A stretch of DNA of 64,000 bases from Rotaria socialis (GCA_905331475.1 CAJNYU010002382.1:1-64000); one strand, 5' to 3'; counted from the stretch's first letter, positions 36,289 through 50,315 are shown. Made by a program: numbers and translations. Notes: a model not told the origin generated them from the letters alone.

Positions 36289-36513
36289 TGTAAATTTAGA
36301 TGAACGATCGCTGGTAAATTTGATAAGCAAAAGAAACAAACAAACAATCGGTGGAAGACTACCCCGTTTGGCGACCTCCACAAAGAAGTTTGTTAACGCG
36401 ATCTAAACAGCCAATCATAAATGTTTAAACGACTAATGCATTTTCGAAAAAAAGGAAGAAGGATAGTGAATGTAGTGAGATTGGTCTCTTTTTTTCGATT
36501 ATATATTGTCAGT
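36289..36513. promoter_or_regulatory. Divergent promoter region of RPL5 and DCTN3
   Basis: The 225 bp between the two start codons must hold the 5' untranslated parts and promoters of both genes. An acceptor-like tract (pyrimidine-rich, then TTGTCAG) ends at 36512, one base before the DCTN3 ATG, and could be a trans-splice acceptor. No other motif is distinctive. Confidence 0.45.
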
Positions 36514-38238
36514 ATGTCTACACTGATTTCAGGTAGAATTAAAAAGAAAAATTTCATTTTAATAAAAAAAAATAATGGTTTTTCTATTTAAAGCAGATCT
36601 TGAAAGAATCAATCATTTCGAATGGCGTGTAAAACGTTTGGAAAATTTTATTGGAAAGTCCGATGAAAACAATGTATGATGAAAATATTCATGAGAAGTT
36701 TCATGTTATTTAAAAAATTTAGATTGTCGGAATAATTAATGATCTCAATGAAAAACTTATTCAGTGTGCAAGCAGTAATATGCATGCCATTGCATTATTG
36801 AAACAAGGTAAATGTCTGAGTCACATCTCAACTCTTCCGCAAGCGGTTCTAGAGCTGCTCAATCAATTTCATGATATTGTTATAAAAATATACGGTTCGT
36901 CCGAACTTGAATAAGACACATCTCAACATTATGCATCCTCAGAAATGTAGAAAACGTTGGGTACATTGCATCTATATCATCAATAAAAACTATGATTTTC
37001 ATTAAATGTTTAGGTATCTATCGTGATAGTTGTATTAAATCTTTTTACACTCGTAATGTCAATAATTCAAGCTTTAATCACATTAAAAAGTCGTTCACTA
37101 TCTTTTTCTTATTCAATACAAAACTAATGTTATACAACTTTTCTATTATGCTGTTCGTCGATAATAACTAATATTTTTTATAACTATGTTGAATAAATAG
37201 CGGCATAGAATTATATATCGCGACAGTATCAACAAAACCTTCTGATACCTACGTAGATTATGAAATTTTCTTAGTATGGCACAGTTGTAAGAAATCAATT
37301 ATTATGAAGAAAATTTCTCGAAAACATTAACGATTTATTTGAGAATGACGATCAGAAAGATTTGAAATCAAATGTTTGTTTTTCTATTATAGTATCGAAT
37401 GAGACCTTTTAACAAACTTTTCGAAAAAAAAATGTAGAATAAAACTTTTGTAATTTCTCAGCTCTATTCAAAGCAGTATCATCTAGAATTTTTGTCATTA
37501 ATTTCCATTAGAGAAATACAGATATATATATATATATATATATATATATCTACAGTCTATTGGATCTTTCTGCATTTAATTCAAGAATGATAAACGTAAT
37601 AAATGTTTCAACAATCGATGTATTTCATTTCTTTTTTACAGCTGACACAATCAATCGTATAATCAGTTCAGATTTTCAAAGTCGTCTACTCAAAGATCGA
37701 TCCGTAAAACTTGAACTTATTCTTGCTGGTAAAGATTTTCCATTAAAAAAACTGCTTGTTTCTAACGACTAAATATTAGATGAAGAACGTATTCGTGGTG
37801 TAACAAAAATTCTCTCTGAAATCGATGCGTCAGCACGTGTACTCGATGGGGAATATTTTCAAGGTATATCATATCTTTCCAATATGCCATTATAATCAGT
37901 CTGAATTTATTTCAATTAGAAATACCAAACTTATTCAAGACATTGAATAAACTATTAACTATTCATCATGATATCAAGGTTTGCCTCTTCGTTTTTTTTT
38001 ATTGTATCTTTCACTATGATCGTTTGTGTAGTATCAACATAGTGAATTTACCCAAGAACTATCCAAGTTTTTACGCGATTATGCTGCATTTGTAAGATAC
38101 AGATTCTTTCTTTAGTTTCTCATTAAGTTCTTATTTCAATAGACTCTAATGATGGATGAAAATCTTCAACAATATAAAACAATTTTACGTAAAAATCAGC
38201 AAGAAATATCAACTATTGAAGATAATCCAATTGAATAA
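36514..38238 (+). CDS. DCTN3: Dynactin subunit 3 (p24), eight exons, 189 aa
   Basis: Exons 36514-36532, 36594-36673, 36723-36807, 37642-37728, 37780-37863, 37920-37978, 38033-38092 and 38143-38238 join to 190 codons. The length fits the human protein (186 aa). Matching features are the N-terminal RVKRLENFI segment, the LELILADEERI block (human LQFILAEEQFI), and the C-terminal helix with LSKFLRDYAAFTLMMDENLQQY. The protein is a shoulder component of dynactin, the cofactor of cytoplasmic dynein. The 834-bp third intron is open at its start: reading on to 36894 would add 29 residues, but the shorter join aligns with the family almost without gaps. Confidence 0.8.
37521..37550. repeat. AT dinucleotide microsatellite
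   Basis: About 14 TA units in the long intron of DCTN3. Confidence 0.8.
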
Positions 38239-41200
38239 ACATGCTTGTTTTTCTTCTTATTCGGTGCAATTTTAATGAAGTCTCATACTTATTGGTGGCC
38301 GTGTTTTGAAAATTCTTTTTTTGAATTGTTAACAAACCGTTTCAATTGGGCTTTTATTCGTTTCGATATTTCTTAAAATGGATCGGTGATAAGATATATA
38401 TTTTTATAAATTGGTTCTTGTATTTATTCTGTTCTAAATAGATGAAAAGCAGGTGAATGGTAGAGTTTGAAATTTTTCCATAAACAAGTCTGTAAAATGA
38501 AATGAATCATATTTTCTGAATAGAAAAAAGAACGATTAGTCACTCAATAAAAGAATATCAACACTAGGCAGAATATTAAAATACTAATAGCCATTCTAGG
38601 CTCCTGTAACTAACACTGATTAGATCCGAAGGAAAGGCATTCAAAATTTTGAATTCCATGTCGAAAGAATTTTCTTTTTAAAAACTGATAGCGAGTATAA
38701 GAAAGAACATTTTAGTGAATAGCTATGAATCATTAACATTCTTTTTCATTCATATCTTCCAAAGCACGCTTGAGACTATTTTCATATATCTGCCGAGGTT
38801 TTTTTCTATCGCTAAAGGTATCTTGTTAATTTTTTTCAGATTATTTTAAAATTATTCAAACCAAAACCAACTCATCGAATACGGTTACAACAACAAATTA
38901 TTGAATTTAAGAAAATGATTAAGCAAAAAGACAATAACGACAACATCACTGACAATGATAGACTAATTCAATCTGGATATTTATTTCGACAATGACTTGC
39001 TTTTGATTATTCTGTTTATTTATTTCTAAAAAATACAGCGTTGATAAGCAAAAAAACAAAATCAAAAGTATGCTATATGGCTTTCATTTTTATTAAATTG
39101 TGTACAAATACTTGCACAAGATTCTGTTTCAAGTAAGATTTAAGAGATTGCCGATACATTTAATATTACGATAGTTTGCGATATAGAATGGTCAATTCGT
39201 CATTGAATTTCTTACAAGTTTTAGTCAAATGTAGAGAATATTTTATAATTCAACAAAAGATGACTGAGTAGCGTGTAAAACTATCGAATAAATTTGTTAT
39301 GTGACTAAAAGAAATCCTCTGAGAAAGACCCTGGGTCGAGGGAAGCTTTTCTATTGTGTACAAGTAATTACTATCATAATTTTTAATTCAAGAGTATTTA
39401 TAAGAAGCCGTAACATTTTATGTGATATTCCGCTCAGAGAGCGTATCGAACCGACTTTTTTCTGATTTGAGTTCGGTTCGGTTCGTTTTCGCTCTCTGGT
39501 TACTTTTTTTATTTAGTCAAATTTTTCGAAAATTTAATCTGCATTTTAGAAATAGAAAAGAACATAGAATTCTACTCCTAATTAAAAGCTAATCAATATG
39601 ATAAACACTCCTCTTCTGAGCATATAGTATAGACTAGATGAAAAACCTTTGAATGCCAATTTATTTTGAGTTTAACTTTGCTACAGCGCGACGAGTGTAA
39701 CTGATATTTTTATTAATCTATTATTTTTATCATTTGAGTGCCAATCAAATTAATCTTCATTTTTTATTACCGTTTATAATTAATTGCTATAATAAATTTT
39801 GTACATTTATCAGTACAAAAAATAGCTGAATTTATTATTTAATACAATTCTCATTTATTGGCCATTAGATAAATTCAAAATTAGTTTGCTTCACCACTAC
39901 AGGAAATATTAGCGTTGATATTCTCTAAGATATCTTTATTAGTGACATATTCATCCATCTCTGCAATTCTATTGAGTTTTCTTTCAAAAATAAATAAAAA
40001 TTGCCTGTATTTATATGGATTCTCCTTTTGAATACTTGCGAACGATTCTACTTTCAAGTTTACACAAAACAATAGTATCAGATTTCGCTTAGTCCATATG
40101 CAAAGGTTTTTATGCATTGAGATATCGTCGATGGATTCATCGAGACTATATCATATTTATTATTTTCGCATGAGTAATGTCTCAGGAAGCATTCACCTTG
40201 AATCAATGAGTGTGCTATTAAAAACAATTTTGATGTAAACAAAATAATATTTTGCATTTTTAGAAACAGAGTGACATCTATTATAGACTTAGGCATAAAT
40301 TAATATTGAAAATGAAAAATAGTAGTGTAATCAGATTTTTCCCAGGCAAAATATTTTGGTTTCATTAATGAATTCAGCAATTGAACTAAACCATGTGAGA
40401 TAAAAGAAAATTCAAAAGACGACCTTTAGGTAAGATTCAATCTCTAAAGTAGTCACATTCAGATGCATTCTCCATTAGCATAATGCTGAAAAACCTCATG
40501 ATGGACCTACGTAACGAGATATCTAAATCATAATCAATAGTAGAAGCGAATTTTTTCAAGTAAATAGCTTCGTAATATTCTGTAGTCACTCGTTTCAATC
40601 CCAAATGTAGCAGCAAGAAAATAAAATTTCTAATCAATGAATCGATTAAATATAACTGCTTATTTATTACTTTTGATTAAAAGGAAAATTTTCTCTCAAT
40701 TGTAACTAATGTAAAACTTATTTTCAGATTATCACATTCATTCTTTCTGTCTGTCGTTAAGATCAAGTCATCCTATGTTATTGATGATGTCATACTTCGA
40801 AGACGGTCGAGATGGCTACAATGCGTGAAGCGTTTCAACTTCATCATTTTATCTCCACCAATGATAAATTTGAATTTTATTTTTTATTTTAAATGCATGT
40901 TGTTTCCAACGAAAGACCTCATTCGATTAGTAAATTACTTTCCAGTCGATAGCGTACACATAATGTAGATTCAAGTGAACTGTAAATATCGTGAAAAGAA
41001 TTCGTATCCTTAACTGATCTCTGTTAAGGTACTGAAATTACAAAGATTTTTTTTTTGAAATGTGCGTTATCTCATCCCCATTAAGGATATTAGAAAAAAA
41101 GATGATTTTTAGGAATTTCTTCCCTTGAAACTTCACAACAGAGGGATGAGTTCTGTGAAGAATAGACATCAAAGGTACTTCAGATCCTGCCGCTATTTCT

Positions 41201-42660
41201 AACTTAAAAGATAGAATTATGAGAACAGAATGCCGTTCGCATCGTTTTCCTAAAACGGCAGATTTGATGTTCTTACTTTAGAGTACAAACATATGAAAAG
41301 CTTTATGACGCTCACAATAATCTAAGTAGTTTTTTCTGCTCTTCATGAACTGAATCACAGTATTCAATTTCACAAGGCCGTGAATGTGGATTATTGCCGC
41401 ATCAATCAATTAGATCATAAAGTTCTTTCGATATATTTGCTTCTAAAGAATGAATAGAGTCTCGATTCTGGAGTGATTTTTCGTTGAAAAATTTTCCTTA
41501 TGAATAGAAAAATTATTCAAATGAATTTTAAAACATCAGTTGATCTATGGATTATGCTTTTCAACCATTAAAGTCATTAACGAATATTAATATTTACTAA
41601 TGCAAGGCACGCTTCATAATGATATGAATGGAAAAAAGTGCTTTTTTGCATAACCTGTTGATGACATTTTACATGACGTGATTTTTAAGTTAGAATATTC
41701 GAAAATTTGCCAAATTTGTAATCCAGCTTTGTAGCTAATGAACAAAATTGATTAAATAACATGCATGACTTTGTTATGTCATAGAATTTTTGTATAAAAA
41801 TAAATTATGATCGTATAAAACGATTTTTACTCACAAAATTCTATTTTCTAGACGTGATCATGTTCACAATTAAAACAATTTGTTTATTAAATATTACTAT
41901 AAAAAAGTTCTCTTATTATTCATTGATTCGATTTGCCTCATGGAATACAAATAATAAGTAAGAATAAATATTATTTGATTATCAAATCAAAAATTGTCCT
42001 ATTTTGTGCCCGTAACATATGAGAGTGATGAACATTTCTTGTATCAAATATTCTTTATGAATTCCCTTTTATTCGATAGCGTATACTACTACTATTAATA
42101 GAATTTGAGGCTAGTATATCAAATGGCCTATGACTAATTTGTACTCATTCACGTTATAAAAGTTTTTTGTTGGAGAAAAAAATCTAGTTCAATGATTTGA
42201 ACTTCGATTGAGAATATTCGAGTAGTTTTTGCATCAATTAAAACTAGAACCAATTAAATTAAATTTTTTCTCTATGGAGATGTTCTCTTCAAAAGATGGG
42301 TTTATCTAAATGTTTGGAGTATAAAATCATTGTCAACAACAATCCATGATTTTTTTTTAAGCTAATACCCATATCAATTAGTTTTGATCCTAATCCGATA
42401 ATTACTTCTATTATTTACTTGCAAGATAATCTTATCACATAGAGATATCCTGTTCTGCATATTCACGATAAAGAATTCATAGGAATGTCAAACATGAGTT
42501 GACAGACTCGAAAATCTCTTGGCAATGAAAAAATATTTACTACTTAGTGGTCGAAGAAATTTTTTTCTGATTCAAAATGAATAACAAAAATCGTTTGAAC
42601 TTTCGATTCGAAGGTTCTCTAAGAAAAAAATAATAACAATATATTTTTCTTTTATTATAG
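38239..42660. other. Stretch with orphan exon-like pieces but no resolved gene
   Basis: Three things stand out. At 38838-38995 (plus) a frame after a TTTTTTCAG acceptor reads IILKLFKPKPTHRIRLQQQ... to a stop and looks like a last exon. At 38733-38811 (minus) a short frame ending EDMNEKEC looks like another. At 39881-40637 (minus) three overlapping open frames, two with hydrophobic signal-like starts (MQNIILFTSKLFLIA; MIRNFIFLLLHL), may be parts of a small secreted-protein gene. None can be joined confidently. The missing first exon or exons of POLDIP2 should also lie here. Confidence 0.3.
39435..39498. repeat. 64-bp hairpin
   Basis: CAGAGAGCG-(TA)-TCGAACCGA at the left faces TCGGTTCG...CGCTCTCTG at the right. 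Confidence 0.5.
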
Positions 42661-45600
42661 ACTTCACGAAGTCGGCCTGTTTACAGCCGTAAAACAAGAA
42701 GGCAATTATGAAACAGGTCAGGTACGTCATACAAATGATGAATGAATAGATGTCAAACATTTATATATATATATATGTATTAGAATTCGAAAGAGCACGT
42801 CTCTATGTTCATTAGAGGACATTTGTCATAATTTACAATTCTTTTTGTACAACAAATAACACAACTAATTTCGATGTATACAATAGAACAAAGAGAACGA
42901 GAAAAAGATCTAAATCACAATTTTGTTTGTTGTGCATTTCTGTGTTGTTCTTTTTTTATCACAGAATTCTAATCTAAACGGTGAAAATAAAATGAATAAC
43001 AATATATACTAAGAAAATGAACAACATAGAGTTTGTTTATGTGATTGATCATTTAAGTGTACGAGATTATTTAATGTTTTCGATGGACTTTCTCCATTTG
43101 GCACTGTTGAATCAACTTGTTGTAGAAGCGCTTGTCCAATGGCTTTAAAACAAAATTCAACATTTAAACCAGTTTTAGCTGATGTTTCAATATGTGTAAC
43201 ATCATATTCGCTTGCTAATTTTTCACCCATTTCACGTGTTACAACACGTTCAGATGTTTTATCAACTTTATTAGCTATTAACATAACAACCACATCGGAA
43301 TGAGCATATTCATTAATGTCACTGAGCCAAACACGAACATTATTGAAACTAGTTATAGATGCTACATCGTAGAGTAATAGTAAAGCATTTGCATCACGAT
43401 AATAAGAATGAGTTACAGAACGAAAACGTTCTTGTCCAGCCTTAAAAAAGCAAAAGCAACGTCAATAATTTTTATTAATAATAAAAATAGACGCCTGCGC
43501 CTTTCGGCATAGGATGCTGCCTCGTCATAGATTCATAAACTGAATATCACCGCTAGAGCTAATGTTAGCTATAGTTATGGATAGAAAACCAGCCTAGCCA
43601 TGTAAGACTCGTACACGCTCAATAGTTAAGCTACCTATCAGTATTAACTAATAGCACGAGTAGATGTTTGTCACATGTTAGTCGACATGCTAACATACAG
43701 ATGATTTAAAATTAAAATTTATTAATAAATCATGCAGTGTTAGTTTACAGCTAATAATACCGAGATTTGAACAGATCATCTATTGAAACAGTATTTTCTA
43801 TTTGTACTAAAATAAAACAAACGAATTTTGCTCAAAACTTGTACAACTTTTCGACTAAGTTTAAGAATCGATTATTTTATTTGTGTCTTGAGATGTCTAA
43901 TAGCAGCGTTGATAGCGAGTCATTGAGACAGACTCAATCGTAGTATTGAAACATACTCTTTTTTGTACCGCTCAGTTAGAATGCTTCGGTGAACACGTTT
44001 TTCAGTGCCACTTAAATTGGTAATATCGATAGTTAGAAAATCTAAACTGCACATGCCTATTTACGCTCATATACTTTTTAAATATTGAATTTTAAGAAAG
44101 AAAAACTTTGCCTTAACATCACACTAAGCCAGTTGGTGTTTTATTGATACAATTTCTACTTCTTTAGTCAATATTTATGAATGTTAAATGATAACTTACA
44201 AACTCGAATCGCTTAGTTTTTTTAATGAATTTTCTCCGGATTCTTACGTATGGATCCAATCAATTTTTTTATAATATTTAAACAAAAGGCTTTTAAATAT
44301 TATTTACGCTTTTCAAAGCAAGATCAATATTTAATAAATGTCTGATGGTCTTTTCTTTGGCATCGTAGAAGTACAATGGCGAATGATCCTTTAAACTGTT
44401 TAATTCATAAAATACTTAAGAACGTTTGAAGAATATCTATTCTAGGATTTCCTCTATTCAAAAATAAAAAAGAGTCGTAATAAAAGGAAAAAAATATATT
44501 TTCTTTTTTCATTTCCGTTCATAATGGGAACGAGGAAAATAAATAAACCTATGAGTGACAGATTTTCTCCTATACTCATACTTTTAAAAATAAAATTTAG
44601 TAATCAAAACATTTATATATAGTACATACTGTATCATAAATTTGTAATTTCACTTGCTTATCATTAATAACAATAGTTTTATTACGGTAATCAATGCCAA
44701 CTGTTGCAATAAAACTTCCCGATAAAAATGTATCATCTTTAAAACGTACTAATAAACATGTTTTGCCAACGCCACTATCTCCAAGTAGCATAACCTAAAA
44801 TTAATCAATAAAATAAATGATTCTATTCGTCTATATTGTAATAGTTAACCGTTTTATTACTATTATTCTGAAAAAATTTGATCTCGCAGAAAATTATAAA
44901 CCTACTTTGAATATATTTTGTTGAGCATTATTTTGATTGTTGTTCGCTGATGAAACTGGACGGCTCATATCTGTATCTGGACTTGTTCTCTTATGAATCT
45001 AAAACATTGAATATAAATCGCTTATACAGTACGTGACCAATATTTCGATATCTATGATTAATAGAGTTTTTTTTTTAAGTCGCCACGTGCTTGCATTCCC
45101 ATAGAATACGTCATCGGCGTAATTAGCTTTTAACAAGCTCATTTGTATTTTTTTCTTCTTCTCTCTCTGTCTTTCTTTCTCAATATCTACCTGTCTAGCA
45201 TTAGTGACTATGTAGCATATACAAAATTTTTAACCTATAGACGCCTAAGAGCAACAGTTTGTCAAAGTATTGCTTTCTCGACATAACATGCTATGTTATT
45301 AACTCCTCTCTTTTTCTCTTACATATACAAAAAAAAAAGAAGAAGAAGAAAAAGAAGAAGAAGAAGAAGAAGAAGGAAAAAAGCGACAACAATGCCCATG
45401 AGCTAGATTCATATTTGATGAGAAAATGACAAATCGCGCAACAGATATTTCTTTTCCATTTTCTCTATCATCATTTTATTGCGTGATTGTTCTTATGGTA
45501 TCACAATTGTTTTTCTATATATATATATATATATGACAGCACGAATGAAGAACTGAAATCTTGAAGCACTATTTTACAGTCATCTACTCAAATTTTTTTC

Positions 45601-48600
45601 ATATAATATACGTGTGCTCAAATGAGCAAAATAAACAGAAACGATATTGCCAACGAACAACAACAGACGAAGCGTAAAAACAACATGTATGCATACTAGT
45701 ATAAACATATAGCAAAAAGAAGAAAATGACGACGAAGGAGAAAAAAGAAAGCAAAAGGAAACGAGAAAATAATCGTTTTTCCAGATCTACTGTTCTCTCT
45801 TAAAACAATGTTTTCTGTGTTTTTTGTCCATTAAATAATTAGAAAAACAATAACTAACATGACATCTTACCTTAATATTTCTATTTCTATATATGTACGT
45901 GTTCAATAATTCTTGTTGTTAATATTAAGTAGTTTTCTTTACTTCCATGTATGCGTATTTATTACACAATTGAATGATTGAAGTTTATATTGCTCAGAAA
46001 AATAGATGAATGGCGGAATGGTACGGCTCACTGGAATGTGCCGAACAGATGAACAGCACACCAAGTAGAAATAAAGACGAGTGTCGAACCAAATGAGAAG
46101 AGAGAGAGAGAGAGACAGAGCAAGCAGCGGACGAGAGGGATGAGAAATAAAAAAAAAACGGAGACTTCCTGTCGGCAAGCTCTGCTGATGGTATTTTCCT
46201 TTTTTCTACCGCCACTACTACCGTTTCTGTTCTGTTATAGTAAATGCATTCTGGCAAATCGAATGATTCTCTCTCTTGTTTTTGTCCTGAGTAACACTTT
46301 ACATAGACATATACACAGACCCATAAAACAATTATCGAATTGAGTCGTTTCCTAAATGTTTTCTTCGATTTCCTACGTATGTTCTGTCTATCAGGCTAAT
46401 TCAATTAATAATTTTAAAAATATGTTAATCGATAATGTTCTGATCGTCTCGCTTAGATATATATATATATTTATATATAGAACAAACAATGAAAAGCTTT
46501 TTAGAATATTTTAATGCAGATAATCAATAACAAAAAAAAGAAGAAGCGCTTTTATTTATTGTTTTTTATGAATTTGATAAGACCTTAATTTAATCATAAT
46601 GCTGAATAAAAGACAAATATTTTAGTGCTAAACTAAGCGTGAAGTATTATTATAAAAATATGAATTCGTGCCAGTATTCTGTGTAAACGTATTGGTTTCC
46701 GTTTGTCTATTTGCATAGTAACAGAAACGGGTATTCATATGAAAAGAAGTTTTCGGAAATGTGAACTAAGAAATGGAAATAAGATGGTTCGACAAATTTG
46801 TTCTTTTTATCGTATTCTCTTCTTGATAATAAAATTACTTTTTGCTTTTAAAGTAATTAGGCAACCAACAGTCTATTATCAAATGTAAAGTTACTTGATG
46901 GTATATTATGAAGACACACTGTCTCGTGGGTAACTGGACAATTCGTTGCAGAAAATGAGTCGCAAGAATAATTTGTCGCATAGTTAGTTGAATGTAGCAC
47001 AATTAATGTAGAGGCGAAGAGAGAAATTTATTCATAGAGAAATCTAGTGAAAATCATATTTTAGTTAAATTTACCTTTGAAAGCTTTATTGTGATATCGA
47101 AAAATCACTTCGTTCTAAAGTATAATCGTAAGTTTCATTGCCAAACATAGACTTTCCTTCTCGCTTGAAAAAATCTTGCTTGTAGTCATTCTTCGTAAAA
47201 TAGTAGTAAATGGTTAAATTACTATTGAAAACAAGTGACTGTCTTTACTTTATAAAATAATTTTGTACTTAACTTTGAAAACAACTGTTTTTTTATTATT
47301 CAAAAGTACTATTAGAATATTTATTTTTTGCTTGGTGAGGATAACAGAGTTATAATTTTATACATTACTTGAAACACAGTTTTAGTTAAGCTAATGAACA
47401 GTAAGATATGGTACAGTTCTAACCAATTACAGTACATTCGCGACGAATAGTCTGACAACAAATTGTCCGTGCAACGAATTGCCCAGCGACGAATTCACCG
47501 AGCACCTGTCTCATGAGATGTTTATGTATGATAATTAGAGCTTGTTTCAAACTTAAGAAATGAAACAAAAATAGGATTTTCGAAAGTCTTATGGGAATGA
47601 GAATCGAAAACAGAAATCGAGAAGTACTGTTCATCATAGGAGATTAATTCATGCATGTTGTCTTATATTTTCTTGTTGTGATTTAGTTATTTCTTCATCG
47701 CGTCTTTGGTTATCGCGGTGTAATTATATTCCCTTGGCTTGCAAGAGTATTTGATCGATGCGATGAACGTTCGAGTTCATTGCCGCCGTTGGCTAAATCA
47801 ACAAAGTCATCACAGTCAAATATTCATGAAATTCGTGCAAAATCAGTTACCTACTATCAAGTTTTAACTGATACACGCGACATGCCACACATTCGAGCTC
47901 AAACAGGTTAGATTTCTAGTCTTTTTCTAATGGTCTGTTGCAATAAAAATATTGCAATGAAGAATATCAATGAATTTCGTTTTCTTTTAGAGGCTGTCAC
48001 TTTTTTGGGCAATCAAGAACGTGATAGAAATCTTTATGCTATACCAGGTCTTGATTATGTTGCACAAGAAGATATTGTACCATACACGGTAATTCATGTC
48101 TTATGTTGTTTCTTTTCATCAATCACTATAGCTGATGTTACTAAAAATAAAACCTAATTCTATGGCAAAAGTCTTTAAGCGATAAGAACGAAAATGTATA
48201 ATTAAAAGTGAAATGAAGGCTGCTTAATGTCTGAAATATGATGATTTATCGGCATTTGTCATACCAGACTAAATAATTAATAGTTCGTTTCAAACATGAT
48301 CAACTTGAGTAACTGTTACTCGTATATAATTTTACGGCATAGTTCTGCTTAATATGATTGCTCAAGGTCTCTATGAACTTCACATGATAAACTTATCGAC
48401 AGATTTTTTTATCAGATCATTTAATACCATTAATAAATGTAATCAATATTGATTATAGTCTTAAAAAGAAATACAACCGGCGTCAAAATAAAGCAATCTT
48501 CTATATTTACAGTCAAAAACGTCTTCGAGTATAAATGGCCTTCACAACAAATACTTGTGATCTCACACGACCTTCAACGGACCTTATTGATAAACAATCA

Positions 48601-50183
48601 CAAAGCGTCTAAGTGTGATGTCTCGTTAAAATATACATGAACTAACTCTTAGAGTACTTCTAGATGATTAAGGAAATGAATGGCAAAGAAATAAACCTTA
48701 AATAGATTGAATGAAAGAAGCTTTTCGTGATTAACAACAACAGCACTATCGTGTTTCAGATTTAATCCCACAGGAATTACTCTAACAGCTTTCCATAGCG
48801 AACATACGTATTAAGATGCGCTCTGATCCAATCGAATTTTCTCAATATCTTGATACGTTTATATTTTCGAAATAATATATTTATCAAAACAAAATCTTGA
48901 AAAAAGGTACTACTTACAAATAAAAGTTGAGGTAAAAAGGGACACGCGGACTTTTTAAGAGTTATCTTAGCACCAATCATGAAACAAAACAAAAAGCAGG
49001 TCGCAAACTCCACGATAAACCCCCGGGCATGAATCGTGTCTGTGATAAAATTTTCATTAATACTAGACTGAAACAAGAACTCGCCCTCTCAAAAAAAATC
49101 GATGTTTCTTGAGGCTCCACAGATTTATATTACAATCATCTTAGAATTTCCCGAATAAGACTTTGTACTATTTTAAGTTCGTTACATGAACAACTCTTTG
49201 CTTGTGTAATCATTTTTAGTTTTCTGAACGCCTGAAGCAGAGGTCATTGCCATTTTTGATGTCATGTCGGGTGCACTAATTTTTACCTAGTAATTCGTTT
49301 TTGAATTCAGGGTATGTAAAGTAAACTGATGTTACCGGAATATGCCAAAGAGAACTTGAGGAAAAGTGATTTACTAGAGATGCGCATGTTTTATTTTTTT
49401 TTGTTTTTTGAATTATCATTCTTCATCAATGATTTAATTCATATGAGTTCTTTTAGAGTACAGAACGAACACCAATTGAACATGAACTATTTGATAAATT
49501 TCTCATATATGATTCTGAAACAAGTATGATTGTATTTATCTCTTAATTCTAATTAATAAAATATTCTTTCCAAGCGCCTAATTTCGTACCACGTGAATAT
49601 TTGAAATCGTGGCAAGAACGACATCATCAATGGCTTGAATTATCCGATGTAGCAAAAGATGTGACTCATCAAATACGAGTTACTGTTATTCCATTTTATA
49701 TGTAAATGAAAACTACTTTTTGTTTGATATTGATTTATCCTTGCTTTGTTTTCCTTCTGTTACACAGGGGATCTCGATCAGCTCAAGGTGTAGCTGTTCA
49801 TTGGTGGCGTTATTCGATTCGCGTTGAAAACTTAAATCCCGACGAGCCTGTTACATTACGTGAACGTCATTGGCGTATCTTCAGTCTCTCGGGTACATTA
49901 GAAACTGTACGTGGCAAAGGCGTAGTTGGACAGGAACCAAGATTGTCAAAAGAATATCCTGCGTTTCAATATTCATCTCATATTTCATTATCAGCATCAA
50001 GTGGTCATATGTGGGGGTAAGAATATATTTTGTGTCTCTTTCCAATAATTATTTATCTCTGTTTTTGTTTTGCAAAGTACATTCAAAATGGAAAAAGATG
50101 ATGGAACATTTATTGAAGTTAGAATACCGCCCTTCAATCTTGAATGTAAATCTGACCCAAGTGATAACAAACCACTGATGTAA
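42661..50183 (+). CDS. POLDIP2: POLDIP2 (PDIP38) homologue, 5' end unresolved
   Basis: Visible exons are 42661-42721, 47687-47906, 47991-48088, 49457-49523, 49575-49701, 49768-50016 and 50078-50183, all joining in phase, about 309 residues plus a missing N terminus. The first visible exon reads [20 protein letters not shown], followed by [20 protein letters not shown] (the HspQ/YccV-like part). Then come [28 protein letters not shown] and the C-terminal ApaG/DUF525 domain ([40 protein letters not shown]). The family is mostly mitochondrial, also nuclear, and is linked to DNA polymerase delta/PrimPol and to ClpXP. The first intron (42722-47686) is 4,965 bp and contains a complete Rab gene on the other strand. 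The upstream exon must end in phase 2; I could not place it. Confidence 0.85.
43009..44968 (-). CDS. Rab26/Rab37-type small GTPase, three coding exons, 219 aa
   Basis: Exons 44906-44968 (from ATG), 44630-44794 and 43009-43440 join in phase 0 to 220 codons. Nucleotide-binding motifs in order: GDSGVGKT (26-33, P-loop), a switch I ending in [26 protein letters not shown] and ETSAK. The C terminus CCSFS carries the double cysteine for geranylgeranylation. The [13 protein letters not shown] effector region and the CCSFx ending point to the Rab26/Rab37 secretory-granule group. The usual Trp before DTAGQ is Tyr here. A good donor (AAG|GTAAGA) near 45870 probably ends a 5' untranslated exon, so the transcript is longer than the coding part. 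The whole unit lies inside the first visible intron of POLDIP2, antisense to it. Confidence 0.88.
45331..45376. repeat. AAG trinucleotide tract
   Basis: An A run followed by about ten AAG/GAA units. It lies within the POLDIP2 intron, upstream of the Rab coding exons. Confidence 0.8.
46930..47515. repeat. Degenerate GACGAATTGTCC-type short repeats
   Basis: Around 46937-46985 (reverse orientation) and 47430-47505 (forward) the motif G(C/A)(G/A)ACGAATTG(T/C)CC or its complement recurs several times. It is a low-copy minisatellite-like motif in the POLDIP2 intron. Confidence 0.4.
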
Positions 50184-50283
50184 TTTTTTTATATCTGTGC
50201 CTGTTATTGTCAAAAAATATTTGTATAGAGAGAAAAATACAAGGGAAATGTCGGTTTTTTCTGTTTCTTTGTATGTGACCAAA

Positions 50284-50315
50284 ATCCTACCTTAATATTA
50301 TTTGTTCCAGATTTG
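50284..50315 (+). promoter_or_regulatory. Candidate trans-splice acceptor before OMA1
   Basis: A T-rich tract ends in TTTGTTCCAG at 50310, five bases before the OMA1 ATG. There is no upstream coding exon to splice from. POLDIP2 stops at 50183 on the same strand. Bdelloid rotifers are known to add a spliced leader in trans, so this would be the leader acceptor of the second gene of an operon. Confidence 0.5.

Noticed and set aside
36723..36894. Longer exon 3 of DCTN3, reading through to 36894
   Set aside because: It is open and would keep phase, but it adds 29 residues with no match to p24. The shorter exon aligns with the family almost without gaps.
38733..38995. A gene made of the orphan exons at 38733-38811 (minus) and 38838-38995 (plus)
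   Set aside because: They are on opposite strands and I found no partner exons, so no gene model is offered.
39881..40637. A secreted-protein gene from three overlapping minus-strand frames
   Set aside because: No splice pair joins them in frame, and hydrophobic starts are common by chance in T-rich DNA.
42577..42613. First exon of POLDIP2 starting at the ATG near 42579
   Set aside because: Its donor leaves phase 1, but the next exon needs phase 2; joining would give an early stop.
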